DNA from: Budorcas taxicolor
Lineage: Eukaryota; Chordata; Mammalia; Artiodactyla; Bovidae
Length of the DNA stretch: 64,000 nt
Direction: 5' to 3'
Assembly (NCBI RefSeq): GCF_023091745.1
Contig: NC_068913.1
Location: 13,472,001-13,536,000, forward strand
The notes beneath the pieces were generated by a model, which was given only the letters and a program-made list of their open reading frames with translations, was not told where the DNA came from and did not search any database. Positions 22,668-32,557 of this stretch are shown here, in pieces (position 1 is the first letter of the stretch; each line of letters begins with the position of its first letter). Position numbers and translations under genes: made by a program.

Positions 22668-23407
22668 GCAGTTTATGGAGAACAGTGTGGAGATTCCTTA
22701 AAAAACTGGAAATAGAACTGCCTTATGACCCAGCAATCCCACTGTTGGGCATACACACCAAGGAAACCAGAATTGAAAGAGACACGTGTACCCCAATGTT
22801 CATCACAGCACTGTTTATAATAGCCAGGACATGGAAGCAACCTAGAGGTCCATCAGCAGACGAATGGATAAGAAAGCTGTGGTACATATACACAATGGAG
22901 TATTACTCGGCCATTAAAAAGAATACATTTGAATCAGTTCTAATGAGGTGGATGAAACTGGAGCCGATTATACAGAGTGAAGTAAGCCAGAAAGAAAAAC
23001 ACCAATACAGTATACTAATGCATATATATGGAATTTAGAAAGATGGTAACGATAACCCTGTATGCGAGACAGCAAAAGAGACACAGATGTATAGAACAGT
23101 CTTTTGGAGTCTGTGGGAGAAGGAGAGGGTGGGATGATTTGGGAGAATGGCATTGAAACAAGTGTAATATCATATAAGAAATGAAATCGCCAGTCCAGGT
23201 TTGATGTACAATACAGGACGCTTGGGGCTGGTGCACTGGGATGACCCAGAGGGATGGGATGGGCAGGGAGGTGGGAGGGGGCTTCAGGATTGGGAATACA
23301 TGTACACCTGTGGCAGATTCATGTTGATGTATGGCAAAACCAATACAATATTGTAAAGTAATTAGCCTCCAATTAAAATAAATAAATTTAAATTAAAAAA
23401 ATAAGAA
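22668..23407 (+). mobile_element. 5'-truncated artiodactyl L1 with 14-bp target-site duplication
   Basis: Starts in ORF2 (AGTTTATGGAGAACAGTGTGG), passes the stop and full 3' UTR, and ends CCAATTAAAATAAATAAATTTAAATTAAAAAAATAAG. A perfect duplication TAAAACATACTTAT flanks it at 22654-22667 and 23408-23421. The insertion site (TTTT/AAAA) fits the L1 endonuclease preference. The UTR holds a G-rich tract at 23251-23280. Confidence 0.95.
22685..23038 (+). pseudogene. L1 ORF2 C-terminal end
   Basis: 117 codons in frame to the natural stop. They carry the conserved C-terminal L1 ORF2 pattern: ELPYDPAIPLLGI, FIIARTWKQPRGPSADEW, the 'WYIYTMEYYSAIKKN' block and a final 'YGI'. This is the cysteine-rich/C-terminal part, without RT or endonuclease, left by 5' truncation. 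Non-functional alone. The absence of stops suggests a fairly recent insertion. Confidence 0.92.
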
Positions 23408-23490
23408 TAAAACATACTTATTAAAAAAGTCAAATGGCAAACATAGTAGAATATTCACAAAAATTAAAATATGTATAGCATTATTATAGA

Positions 23491-23668
23491 GAAAGTGAAA
23501 GTGAAATTTGCTCAATTGTGTCTGATACTTTGCAACCCCATGGACTGTAACCCACCAGGCTCTGTCCATGGGATTCTCCAGGGGATCTTCCTGACACAGG
23601 AATTGAACCCACATCTCCTGCATTGCTGGTGGATTCTTTACCATCTGAACCACCAGGGAAGCTCATAT
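23491..23668 (-). mobile_element. Bov-tA SINE with 12-bp target-site duplication
   Basis: Starts GAAAGTGAAAGTGAAATTTGC (the (GAAAGT)n tail reversed) and ends CACCAGGGAAGCTCATAT. About 20 bases around the Bov-A monomer centre (aagaatactggagtgggt...) are deleted. Perfect repeat CATTATTATAGA at 23479-23490 and 23669-23680. Confidence 0.93.
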
Positions 23669-23689
23669 CATTATTATAGAAAGAGTTGA

Positions 23690-24015
23690 TACAAATCACT
23701 AAGAAATACTAACATTGAAATATCGGCATAGGCAGATGATACTGAGAAGAAAACTACCTATGAATGAGTCCAAGGACCTATTCAACTTTATAGTAATTTG
23801 CAAACTTAAAATATAATTATTTAATGAAATAAAGACAAATTTAAAAATACAATAATTCAAGACTGGCGAAGGTGTGGTGATATAGACAACCTACTTCACA
23901 TCTAGTAAAAGTATAGATGGGTTTAACTTTTACGAAAAATTGTAATATGCCTGGAGATCTAGAATCATCGATTCAGCAGTTAACTAAAATGCTATCACAG
24001 GCAGTGAGTGATGTC
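23690..24015 (+). mobile_element. Possible very old L1 ORF2 fragment
   Basis: ACTGGCGAAGGTGTGGTGATATAG and the following 'ttttacgaaaaattgtaatatg' resemble the L1 ORF2 text 'gctggcgaggatgtggag... gaaaacagtatgg' but with many changes. Weak. Confidence 0.35.
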
Positions 24016-24554
24016 AAATAATACATTTATTATCCTAATTGTATATTTTAAAATATAGTTACCCACAAGGTCTAATTACTTCAGGAATATTTACCTCATA
24101 GTCCTCAAATTTTTTGCTATTACAATAGCATATGATTTTCCCCCAAATTGGTTTTTACAATGCCTAGAACCTATTACTCTTGTGTCTGAATAGTGTTGGT
24201 TTTTTATTTAGACCCATTCTATTGCAGAGTCAAGTAAGTGCCAGATTCCCTAGTCCATTTTTAATTGGTCTAAAATTGTGATTTTTCTGTTACTTTTCAC
24301 TCTTCCTTCCTGTCCCTGGCACTAGACGCTGGTTTTTCTTTCAAGATGATATCTTTCTACAAACAGGTTTTCTTACTGTTTTCTTTCTTACTTACTTAAG
24401 AGATTTAGAAAGAAAAATATTCCTTTATAAGAAGCAAACCTTAATTTATTCTAGAAAACTTCCAAAAAGAGTTGGATGTTAAATCTCAAATGCAGAGCCG
24501 GTACTACAATAGCATCATCCGAAGGAGCTGAGAGGGTGTCTATCCTGGCTCCAT
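24016..24554. other. Unassigned intergenic DNA
   Basis: No recognised repeat or coding signal. Confidence 0.5.
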
Positions 24555-24735
24555 TATGACTGTTTGGTAAACTTCAGTGAGTTCTTTACCCTCTCTGTGC
24601 TTCAGTTTCCCACCTGTGAAATGGGGATAACCACAGTACCTTCAGCACCAGGCTCTTGGGGCGGTTAAACGGGAGAAGGTCGTGAAAGGCGCAGATCGGT
24701 GACAGCCACAGAGTGAGCGCTGTGTTCGAGCTCAA
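24555..24735 (+). mobile_element. MIR SINE
   Basis: CAGTGAGTTCTTTACCCTCTCTGTGCTTCAGTTTCCC, ACCTGTGAAATGGGGATAA and GTACCTTCAGCACC match the MIR core and 3' half, followed by 'gagtgagcgctgtgtt'. Ancient tRNA-derived mammalian SINE. Confidence 0.85.
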
Positions 24736-24884
24736 CCTTCATTATTTTGTTTTAAATAAATGTGTTCTACAATGTTCTGAAAAGTAAATGACCTAAAATT
24801 TAAAAATTAGAACCACGCTTGGAACATGGCAATTCTCAAGGACTGGTTAAAAAAGTACAATAATATCACTGCTAATTAGTTACC

Positions 24885-25095
24885 CTTTGCTCATTTTTTA
24901 CTTCATGCTAGATACTGTCCTAATCACTTTACATATTATTTACTCATTTATTTCTCACAGAAAATATTGTGAGTTACTATATTATTATCTCTATCTTATA
25001 GACAGGGAAACTGGAAAAACACAGGTTTAGAAATTTACCTAAAGTCGTAGAAGGACATGAGACACCAGAATTCAAACCCAAATATTGCTAACCTG
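24885..25095 (-). mobile_element. MIR SINE, antisense
   Basis: GATACTGTCCTAATCACTTTACATATTATTTACTCATTT, then CTATCTTATAGACAGGGAAACTG, AAATTTACCTAAAGTCGTAGAAGG and CCAGAATTCAAACCCAAAT match reversed MIR blocks in order. Confidence 0.8.
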
Positions 25096-26290
25096 ATCAA
25101 AGTTCTTAGTCATTATGGGACAATTAATTTTTCTGGTAATTTATAGCAAATTAGTGATAGCTATAACAAAAGTTCATAATATTCTTTAAGATTTTTCTAA
25201 TATTAATTAGTTGATATTAATGCTTGCTATTTAAAGAATAGAATTGTTTATCATAAATAATAATTGAATAATTATTGATAATGGAAATCTAAAAAATCTA
25301 ATTGTTGGGCAATACAGCGTAACCTTTATCACCATTATTGCTGTGGTGACTTTGAACAAAAGTCAGTGCCAGGAGAAAATAAACATTTCCTGATGACCTA
25401 CTCACATAAGCTCAAACCTATACAGTCATGAGAAGATATGTGTTTCAACAACAAGGTTACTGGCATGAGTGCACCAGTTCATTTTGTTATGGCTATTCCT
25501 TATATACTAATGCACCATTTTTTAAAAAATAATAAATTTGGCATGTACCTTAAATATTCAGGTAGTCTACCCCAGTGGAGGTCTACTAAGGGATCCACTT
25601 AGAAGTATTCTAATAAGGAATATCTGAGGTCCTGCTTCTTATTCTGGGAGTGGGTATCAAGGTCCACTCCTCATTCCCAAATATATGTGGATTAATGGGG
25701 CTGCAAAGTGAAGGACCAGGAAAAAAAAGTTCCAGTTTTTACCTCTAAACAGTTAATGAGCCGGCAGGGCAGAGATGCTCATCTTGTGACGTCAGCGGCC
25801 CTTCTCAAGAATACACCATGTACTCTAAGGATGAGATTCTGGGAAAACTCTTCATCACTAACAGAAGAACTATCAAAGGATTGGCAAAGCTTTAAAATTT
25901 TCTTGTCCCTAATATAAATTGTAAGCTGTTCATTAAATGCCTCCGGATACATTCTAACGAGAACTTTTCAGCTTAGAGAGGCTGTTCTGCCACGCTCTCT
26001 GTTGAGCCGGTTCCCAGAGAGAGTAGGTTCTATGATTAAGGTGATTAAGGTAATCAGCCAGTCTGATTCAGACACTCAGTCCTGCTGCTGTCAGTGGACC
26101 TGCTGGTCATCACTGGAAGAGTGCACTTTCAAGGAGAATTTCTCTCTACAAGTACTCTTGTGTTTGTTCAACTTGAAACTAAGCTGGAGAAAGAACTGTG
26201 CTTGAAAGTTTTCTGGTTGCGTGAACAGCAACTTGCATTACAGGGTGTCCCTGACCACATACAAAACATCACATGCTTTTGGTGTCTGTT
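25096..26290. other. Unassigned intergenic DNA
   Basis: AT-rich; no repeat recognised. Short frames at 25708-25917 and 26002-26318 lack domains. Confidence 0.5.
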
Positions 26291-26300
26291 ATCCCTTTCT

Positions 26301-26521
26301 TATAGGCTTCCCGGATGAATCAATGGTAAAGAATCCATCTGCCAATGCAGGAGACATGGGTTTGATCCCAGGGTCAGAAAGATCCAACCGAAGAAGGAAA
26401 TGGCAACTCACTCCAGTATTCTCGCCTGGAAAATCCCATGGACAGAGGAGGCTGGCAGGCTACAGTCCATGAGTCACAAAGAGTCAGACATGACTGAGCT
26501 ACTAAACACACACACACATGC
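26301..26521 (+). mobile_element. Bov-tA SINE with target-site duplication
   Basis: AGGCTTCCCGGATGAATCAATGG head, GTTTGATCCCAGGG, tail CAGACATGACTGAGCTACTAAAC plus ACACACACACATGC. Perfect ATCCCTTTCT at 26291-26300 and 26522-26531. Confidence 0.94.
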
Positions 26522-26531
26522 ATCCCTTTCT

Positions 26532-28362
26532 AATAAACTGCTTTGTATGCAATGAATCCTGGATAAACTGTGATAAGGTGACTGGAAAAACTCCAGCTTT
26601 AATTAATCAAAGTCACTTAAATTTTATGTTTGTATAATTAAAGGCTCCATCTTTAATATTAATGACAGCTCCCACCCTTGAGAATTTTTAATTTTGTACC
26701 AAGTACCAGCCTATATACTAGCCATATTGACCAAGTCCTTTCTGCCCAAATACCCAATACCCTTCTCTTCTTCTGGCTATGCTATCTAGATATTCCTACT
26801 TATGGAGACCGTATAGATTCCATTTTAAAAGAATTTTAGGCCTGGAAGAAACTTGAAAGATAATTTAGCAACACCTCATAATCTACGTCTGCCTGTTCCA
26901 GTGTGGTAGCTACTAGCCACATGTGGTGTAAGGGGAAGGAGCCAAAAAGACCACGTGTGGGTACATCAGACAGTTATGGGGGAAAGCACAAAACCAGGAG
27001 AGTATAACTTTCCAGTTTGGGAAAAAATCAATAGCCTCATGATATCATCCCTCACAATTATTTACAGAGTTTTGAGCTTTGATGTGTACGGTGAATTTCT
27101 GACATGAACAAATTTCCCAAACTCTCAAAACTGTAATCTCCCTCACTATTTTCACTGGCTACCGTACAAATTTTATTAGAGGAGACTTGAGTGAAATGGC
27201 ACAATAAAAGATTGTTTAATCTCTGAAGTAAATTTTCTAATTTACTGATCCTTGAGTTAATCCAATAATACCTTGCAATCTCGCCAAGTCACATTTTAGA
27301 TGCCGACAGGGGTTACTCCAGTGACCTATCAAGCAATCCCAAGTGTTCATCGCATGGCCAACAAGGTGGCGGAAGAGGCTGTGACGCACACATGTGATTT
27401 CACTTCCCAAATCTAATGTCCCCTGGGGAATTTTTAGTACTTTGAGCTAGACAGAAGAAGTCCAGAAGACCCAGGGATCAGACTGCCAGCGTGTATGTAG
27501 GGAGCAGACATAGCTTCTTCACAGCAAGCATGAGCAATTGAGGCAGAAGGGAAGTGTCTTCTTTGAGGAACTGACAGAGAAATGCCATCAACAAGAGGTC
27601 CTTGCAAAGGAAGTTGGCGCAGCTGTCTTGAGCACATGACAGGTTGCCTGGGAATTCTAGAATTACTTGAATGGATTCCTGGAGTGTAGAAAGCAAGGTG
27701 TAAAGTACGATGGTTTTGAAGATGGAAGTAACTGGCTAAAAAAATCCGGTTTTAAATACTAATGCAAGGTGGTGTGTGTATCACCACAGATGCACGCACA
27801 TTCTCAAGTAGCCTGAATTGCACTTGGCAAACACGTCTGACCTTCATCTCACACACACCCTGTATTATCCCCATCAGCTATCATTGCCACCTCACCAAAG
27901 AAGGTCCTAAGGTTCAGAGGAAGTGTGTTTCTCAACTTAGTTTGGCATCCATTTCCCCTAAAACTCCCAGATTCCAGATTTCTTTAATGGAAACACCTTC
28001 ACCAGTTCCTTGTGGGCAGACTTTGCAGGACAGTAGATCTAAGTGCTTGTTCCCTCACTATGGAAACTATAGAGAGTCCTTCTGCCAAAATGTCCTACCG
28101 TCATCATACCATCTAACCATATGCTGCCAAGGAATGGGCATGTGACCCAAGCTTGGCCAATGGAATGTTCTCCTCTAGGATCCTGAACCTTGACTTGCGC
28201 TGTTCAAGGATGGAAGAAACAGAGCCCGTCTTCCCAGCTGCAGGGTCTGGGATAGGCTCTTGAGCAGTCCCAGTCGCTAAAACCTTTCAAAATTTCCTTA
28301 TACCTTTGCAATGAAGTCTGTTTTTCACTTATGTGAAAGTTTCTGTTAGTCATAACTATCAT
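26532..28362. other. Unassigned intergenic DNA
   Basis: No repeat I can name. Around 28110-28170 GGGCATGTGACCCAAGCTTGGCCAATGG resembles the common 'gacccaagctaggccaatcag' text of ancient mammalian repeats, family uncertain. Minus-strand frames at 27434-27637 and 27478-27696 overlap in different frames and show no known domain. Confidence 0.45.
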
Positions 28363-28553
28363 GGGTTGAATTGTGTGCCTCCAAAATTCATGTGTTGAAA
28401 TCCTGATCCCCAAGACCTTAGGATGTGCCCTTATCTGGAAGTACGACCTTGGTAGATAAGGTGAGGTCAGACTAGAGTAGAATAAGCTTCTAACCCAATA
28501 TGACTGGTATCCTTACAAACAGAGACATTTGGACATTGATATACATACAAGAG

Positions 28554-28759
28554 TGTGACTTCCCTGGTGGCTCAGACGGTAAAGCGTCTGCTTGCAATGC
28601 GGGAGACCTGGGTTCGATTCCTAAGTCGGGAAGATCCCCTGGAGAAGGAAATGGCAATCCACTCCAGCACTCTTGCCTGGAAAATCCCATGGACGGAGGA
28701 GCCTGATAGGCTACACCCCATGGGGTCGCAAAGAGTCGGACACGACTGAGCGACTTCAC
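28554..28759 (+). mobile_element. Well-preserved Bov-tA SINE
   Basis: Head GACTTCCCTGGTGGCTCAG, tRNA-like part with intact boxes, Bov-A body and a consensus-like GTCGGACACGACTGAGCGAC tail. A perfect 13-bp duplication ATACATACAAGAG lies at 28541-28553 and 28760-28772. It is among the least decayed copies in the window, so it probably inserted late. Confidence 0.96.
28568..28621 (+). promoter_or_regulatory. Internal pol III A and B boxes of the Bov-tA copy
   Basis: A-box-like TGGCTCAGACGG at 28568-28579 and a canonical B-box GGTTCGATTCC at 28611-28621, spaced as in a tRNA gene. Intact boxes are what tRNA-derived SINEs use for pol III transcription. Activity in this place is not shown by sequence. 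Confidence 0.5.
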
Positions 28760-28772
28760 ATACATACAAGAG

Positions 28773-28932
28773 GAGGAGGATGAAAGAGGATGAGATGGTT
28801 GGACGGCATCATCGACTCAATGGACATGAGTCTGAGCAAACTGCGGGAGATAGTGAAGGACAGGGGGGCCTGGAATGCTGCAGTCCATGGGGTTTCTAAG
28901 AGTCAGACACAATTTAGCGACTGAACAATACA
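28773..28932 (+). mobile_element. BovB 3' end inside the LTR
   Basis: AGGAGGATGAAAGAGGATGAGATGG, GGCATCATCGACTCAATGG, GACATGAGTCTGAGC and the GAGTCAGACACAATTTAGCGACTGAAC terminus. A 5'-truncated BovB of about 160 bp, between the Bov-tA and the resumed LTR. Confidence 0.9.
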
Positions 28933-29190
28933 GAGAACACCACGAGAAGTTGAGGGCAGAGGTCAGGGTGCTGTTTCTACAGGACAAAGAACATCAGATT
29001 GCCTGCAAAGCACTAGAAATTAGGCAAGAGGCATGGAACAGATTCTTCCCCATAGCCTCTGAAGGAACCAAATCTGCTGACACCTTGATCTCCAACTTCC
29101 CACCTCCAGAACTGAGAGACAATATATTTCGGTGGCTGAAGTCATTCAGTCTTTGTTATTTTGTTACAGTAGATTTAGCAAACGAATGCA

Positions 29191-30066
29191 ATCATCTAAA
29201 CACTCAGCCTAATTTTTTTTTTTTTTAAAGAGAGATGAATATCCTATTCCTGGGGAGTTGAAGCTATTGATTAGGAGAGACTTGAGCAACCTGAGGAGAT
29301 GAGTTGCTAAACTGGGAAATTTACATGGAAAGTTAATAGGCTGGTCCCTAAATATAGGTACAAGTACTTCATGAAATGCCTATGTTTTCCTTGAATTCAC
29401 AGGAAAAAAGAAATAAAAGCAGATGCTTTTGCAGTGAGCAGATAAAGAAAAGGCTGGGGATGAATAATCACACAGTGTGAACAGTTTGAGTCTGAGAAAA
29501 AATGTATGATGCACGGTTGTCAGGATAATTTCTCTGCTAAATGCACTAAGTTTTTTGCTTCTGCCTGGTGTCTAAAAATGATGGATTATATTCACTATTC
29601 TCCAGTTGATTCTTTGATATAATGTTAGCATCTGCTCTGAGTCAGAAGTTAATACAGTGTGGGCAGAAGGCCTAGTTTTGATCTGATTACGGTACCTAAC
29701 TTTATCTTTTTAGTGCCCAAGGATTAAATGGTCCCTAATTAACTCTTATTCTTTCATCAAATGGCTATTGAATATATACTCAGGGACAAGACAGAATAAG
29801 ACCGCCAGGTTTTCAACCCCACGTCAGAGAGAGCAACAAATGATACAGGAACTAATGGCTAAGTGTATTGTGTAGCTTTTCACCTGCTAAGTGCAAGTCA
29901 AGGGAGAATGAGCAGGTCCAAAGCAGGGTACGTTGTCTGAGCGGAAGAGTGTTCCTGGCAGAGTAGATGGTACTGTGAAAACCTAGAAGTGAAAGTGAGT
30001 ACTTTGGCAAGTTGGGACACTGAGGAAAGGTCACCATGGCCCAGAGATGAGGCTAGAGAGACCAAG
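29191..30066. other. Mostly unassigned DNA with a probable ancient repeat
   Basis: 29850-30066 (AGTGTTCCTGGCAGAGTAG, CCCAGAGATGAGGCTAGAGAGACC) resembles a widespread ancient mammalian repeat that continues to GTGGCATGATTACATTTGCCCTCC near 30130. I cannot name the family. No coding. Confidence 0.4.
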
Positions 30067-30235
30067 AAAGGGAAATGGAGGAGTCTGAATTATCCTAACG
30101 GTGAATCATGGGAGAGTTTTAATTTGGGAAGTGGCATGATTACATTTGCCCTCCTTAGGATCACTCTGGGCTTCCCAGATGGTGCTAATGGTAAAGAATC
30201 TGCCTGCCAATGCAGGGAATTCAGGAGATGCAGGT
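30067..30235 (+). repeat. Duplicated 169-bp segment, copy 1
   Basis: This stretch, ancient repeat plus the first part of the Bov-tA at 30168, recurs without indels at 31232-31400 with 6 mismatches (163/169, about 96%). The homology crosses the SINE boundary, so it is a DNA duplication and not a second retroposition. Confidence 0.95.
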
Positions 30236-30384
30236 TCAATCCCTGGGCTGGGAAGATCCTCTGGAGGAAATGGCAACCTACTCCAGTACTCTTGCCTGGA
30301 AAATTCCATGGACAGAGGAGTCTGGCGGGCTATCGTCCATGGGGTCGAAAAGAGTTGGACATGACTGAGCACATGTGCAGAGAA
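30168..30384 (+). mobile_element. Bov-tA SINE
   Basis: GGGCTTCCCAGATGGTGCTAATGG head, a GGAATTCAGGAGATGCAGG insertion variant of the box region, body and GAGTTGGACATGACTGAGCAC tail. GATCAYTCT (8 of 9) at 30159-30167 and 30385-30393 is a probable duplication. Confidence 0.92.
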
Positions 30385-30393
30385 GATCATTCT

Positions 30394-31231
30394 AGTCGCT
30401 GTCTGCAGTCTAGATGCACAGATATCAGTAAGAAATCTACTGGCATGATGAGAGAGACAGATTGAACTGCCTACACTAAGGACCATGGGAAAGAGAGAGC
30501 ATTAAGTCTGGAGGAGAATACCACATCACTTGACTGGGGAGGTTGCATTTCATACTAGTCTGGCCAACACTACCATTCTTGCTTGTTGCCCGGGTTCTAT
30601 GAGGCCCACCTGAGAGCTCCAACATGACCCACTGCCGAAGATCAGTGAACTCCTAAGAAATTTCCCCAGGCAGTGACCTACGTCCTTTGGATGGGAACTC
30701 CGTAATGTTTGGCAGTTGTGCGACAGACTGTCCATAACCATTGCCTCTCACCTCTGGTGGCACAGCAGATCTGGCAAGCCTACGGCCCCCATCTCATCTC
30801 TCTTTTCCAAACAACTCTTGGAAGCAGGAAACACCAGATTGTGGACAACTAGGATGAGTGTCTCAGTCCCAGCCCTCCGCTTACCTGGAGGTTTTGTCAG
30901 TTCTCTACTGAATTGCCTTTTCCTTCTTTACAACAGTGTGGAGGGCACGCAGCAAGTCTGAGCACTCACAGCACAAGTTAAAATCCTGCCCAGCTTCTGA
31001 CTGAAGTCAGTCGGACATTTCTTCCTAAAATTATTTAGGGTACCAAAATGTGGGGATGAAAACTTTAGTAGGGCATTTTTTAAATGGCAGGATGGGTTAG
31101 CTGCCTATATTCTTAAAGCATTTGATTGAACTATACATTCTTAAGTATTGAAATACTATACTTTCAAGTATATAACCTAATCCCTTGGTAGGGAGTGACT
31201 ACTGTAAGTTTTTGCCGATATACATCCCATA
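30394..31231. other. Unassigned intergenic DNA
   Basis: No recognised repeat or coding signal between the two copies of the 169-bp segment. Confidence 0.5.
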
Positions 31232-31400
31232 AAAGGGAAATGGAGGAGTCTGAATTATCCTAATGGTGAATCATGGGAGAGTTTTAATTTGGGAAGTGGC
31301 ATGATTAGATTTGCCCTCCTTAGGATCACTCTAGGCTTCCCAGATGGTGCTAATGGTAAAGAATCTGCCTGCCAACATAGGGAATTCAGGAGATGCAGGT
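31232..31400 (+). repeat. Duplicated 169-bp segment, copy 2
   Basis: Copy of 30067-30235 at an offset of 1165 bp. It holds the first 68 bp or so of the Bov-tA head (31333-31400) and stops abruptly at GATGCAGGT, where a TA/CATA microsatellite begins. Confidence 0.95.
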
Positions 31401-31401
31401 C

Positions 31402-31450
31402 TTATATATATATATATACATACATACATACATACCTACATACATATATA
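31402..31450. repeat. (TA)n (CATA)n microsatellite
   Basis: TTATATATATATATATA followed by repeated CATA units and a final CATATATA, at the right edge of duplication copy 2. Confidence 0.9.
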
Positions 31451-31488
31451 GCTTCCTTGATAGGATTGACAAAGAAATGGAAAGAAAG

Positions 31489-31709
31489 TGGAAAGTGTTA
31501 TTCACTCAGTCATGTTCGACTCTTTGAGACCCCATGCACTGTAGCCCACCAGGCTCCTCTGTCCATAGAATTCTCTAGGCAAGAGTACTGGAGTGGGTTG
31601 CCATTTCCTTCTCCAGGGGATCTTTCCTGTCCTGGGAATCGAACCTGTGTCTCCTGTGTCTCCTGCACTGCAAGTGCATTCTTTACCCGCTGAGCCATCA
31701 GGGGAGCCC
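31489..31709 (-). mobile_element. Bov-tA SINE, antisense, with small internal tandem
   Basis: TGGAAAGTGTTATTCACTCAGTCATG start, GGGAATCGAACCTGTG, then TGTCTCCTGTGTCTCCTG (a repeated 9-mer TGTCTCCTG) and TGAGCCATCAGGGGAGCCC. Full length otherwise. Confidence 0.92.
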
Positions 31710-31755
31710 TGAAAAGCATAGCTAACTGTAGATTGGCATTTAGGGTATGATAACT

Positions 31756-32557
31756 TGCTGGGAGAAATATCAATAACCTCAGATACGCAGATGACACCAC
31801 CCTTATGGCAGAAAGTGAAGACGAACTAAAAAGCCTCTTGATGAAAGTAAAAGAGGAGAGTGAAAAAGTTGGCTTAAAGCTCAACATTCAGAAAACGAAG
31901 ATGATGGCATCTGATCCCATCACTTCGTGGGAAATAGATGGGGAAACAGTGTCAGACTTTATTTTTGGGGGCTCCAAAATCACTGCAGATGGTGATTGCA
32001 GCCATGAAATTAAAAGATGCTTACTCCTTGGAAGAAAAATTATGAGCAACCTAGATAGTATACTCAAAAGCAAAGACATTACTTTGCCGACTAAGGTCCA
32101 TCTAGTCAAGGCTATGGTTTTTCCAGTGGTCATGTATGGATGTGAGAGTTGAACTGTGAAGAAGGCTGAGCGCCGAAGAATTGATACTTTTGAACTGTGG
32201 TGTTGGAGAAGACTCTTGAGAGTCCCTTGGACTGCAAGGAGATCCAACCAGTCCATTCTGAAGGAGATCAACCGTGGGATTTCTTTGGAAGGAACGATGC
32301 TAAAGCTGAAACTCCAGTACTTTGGCCACCTCATGCGAAGAGTTGACTCATTGGAAAAGACTTTGATGCTGGGAGGGATTGGGGGCAGGAGGAGAAGAGG
32401 ACGACAGAGGATGAGATGGCTGGATGGCATCACTGACTCGATGGACGTGAGTCTGAGTGAACTCCGGGAGTTGGTGATGGACAGGGAGGCCTGGCGTGCT
32501 GAGATTCATGGGGTCGCAAAGAGTTGGACACGACTGAGCGACTGAACTGAACTGAAC
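31756..32557 (+). mobile_element. BovB LINE 3' 800 bp
   Basis: Starts GCTGGGAGAAATATCAATAACC just before the RT YADD and continues to the CGACTGAACTGAACTGAACTGAA terminus and a GCAGGAAAAAAAAAAAA tail. 5'-truncated. The best-preserved 3' part of BovB in the window. Confidence 0.95.
31784..32545 (+). pseudogene. BovB ORF2 C-terminal half with one stop
   Basis: A single frame from the YADD codons (31784-31795) through to the natural stop at 32546, broken only at 32153-32155, where a TGG has become TGA in 'gagagttgaactg'. It covers the post-RT 'KLNIQKTK', 'SWEIDGETVSDF', 'VMYGCES*T' and 'RRRRGRQRMRWLDGITDSMD' blocks. The RT fingers and endonuclease are absent because of truncation. An upstream start (ATG 31805) is incidental. 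Confidence 0.9.

Larger units (their letters stand above)
28363..29190 (+). mobile_element. MST/MLT1-type MaLR LTR carrying two nested insertions
   Basis: The LTR starts GGGTTGAATTGTGTGCCTCC, AAATTCATGTGTTGAAATCCTGATCCCC, GGATGTGCCCTTATCTGG. It is interrupted at 28554-28930 and resumes with CACCACGAGAAGTTGAGGG, the CACCTTGATCTCCAACTTCCCACCTCCAGAACTG block and TTTGTTATTTTGTTACAGTAGA. All typical MaLR LTR blocks occur in order on both sides of the insertions. Solo LTR, no viral genes. Confidence 0.88.

Noticed and set aside
27434..27696. Two overlapping minus-strand frames as a retrocopy
   Set aside because: I do not recognise either translation and the frames conflict. No poly-A tail or duplication is visible.
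28554..28640. Functional tRNA gene in the Bov-tA head
   Set aside because: A and B boxes are present but no cloverleaf with a proper acceptor stem closes. It is the tRNA-derived head of a SINE.
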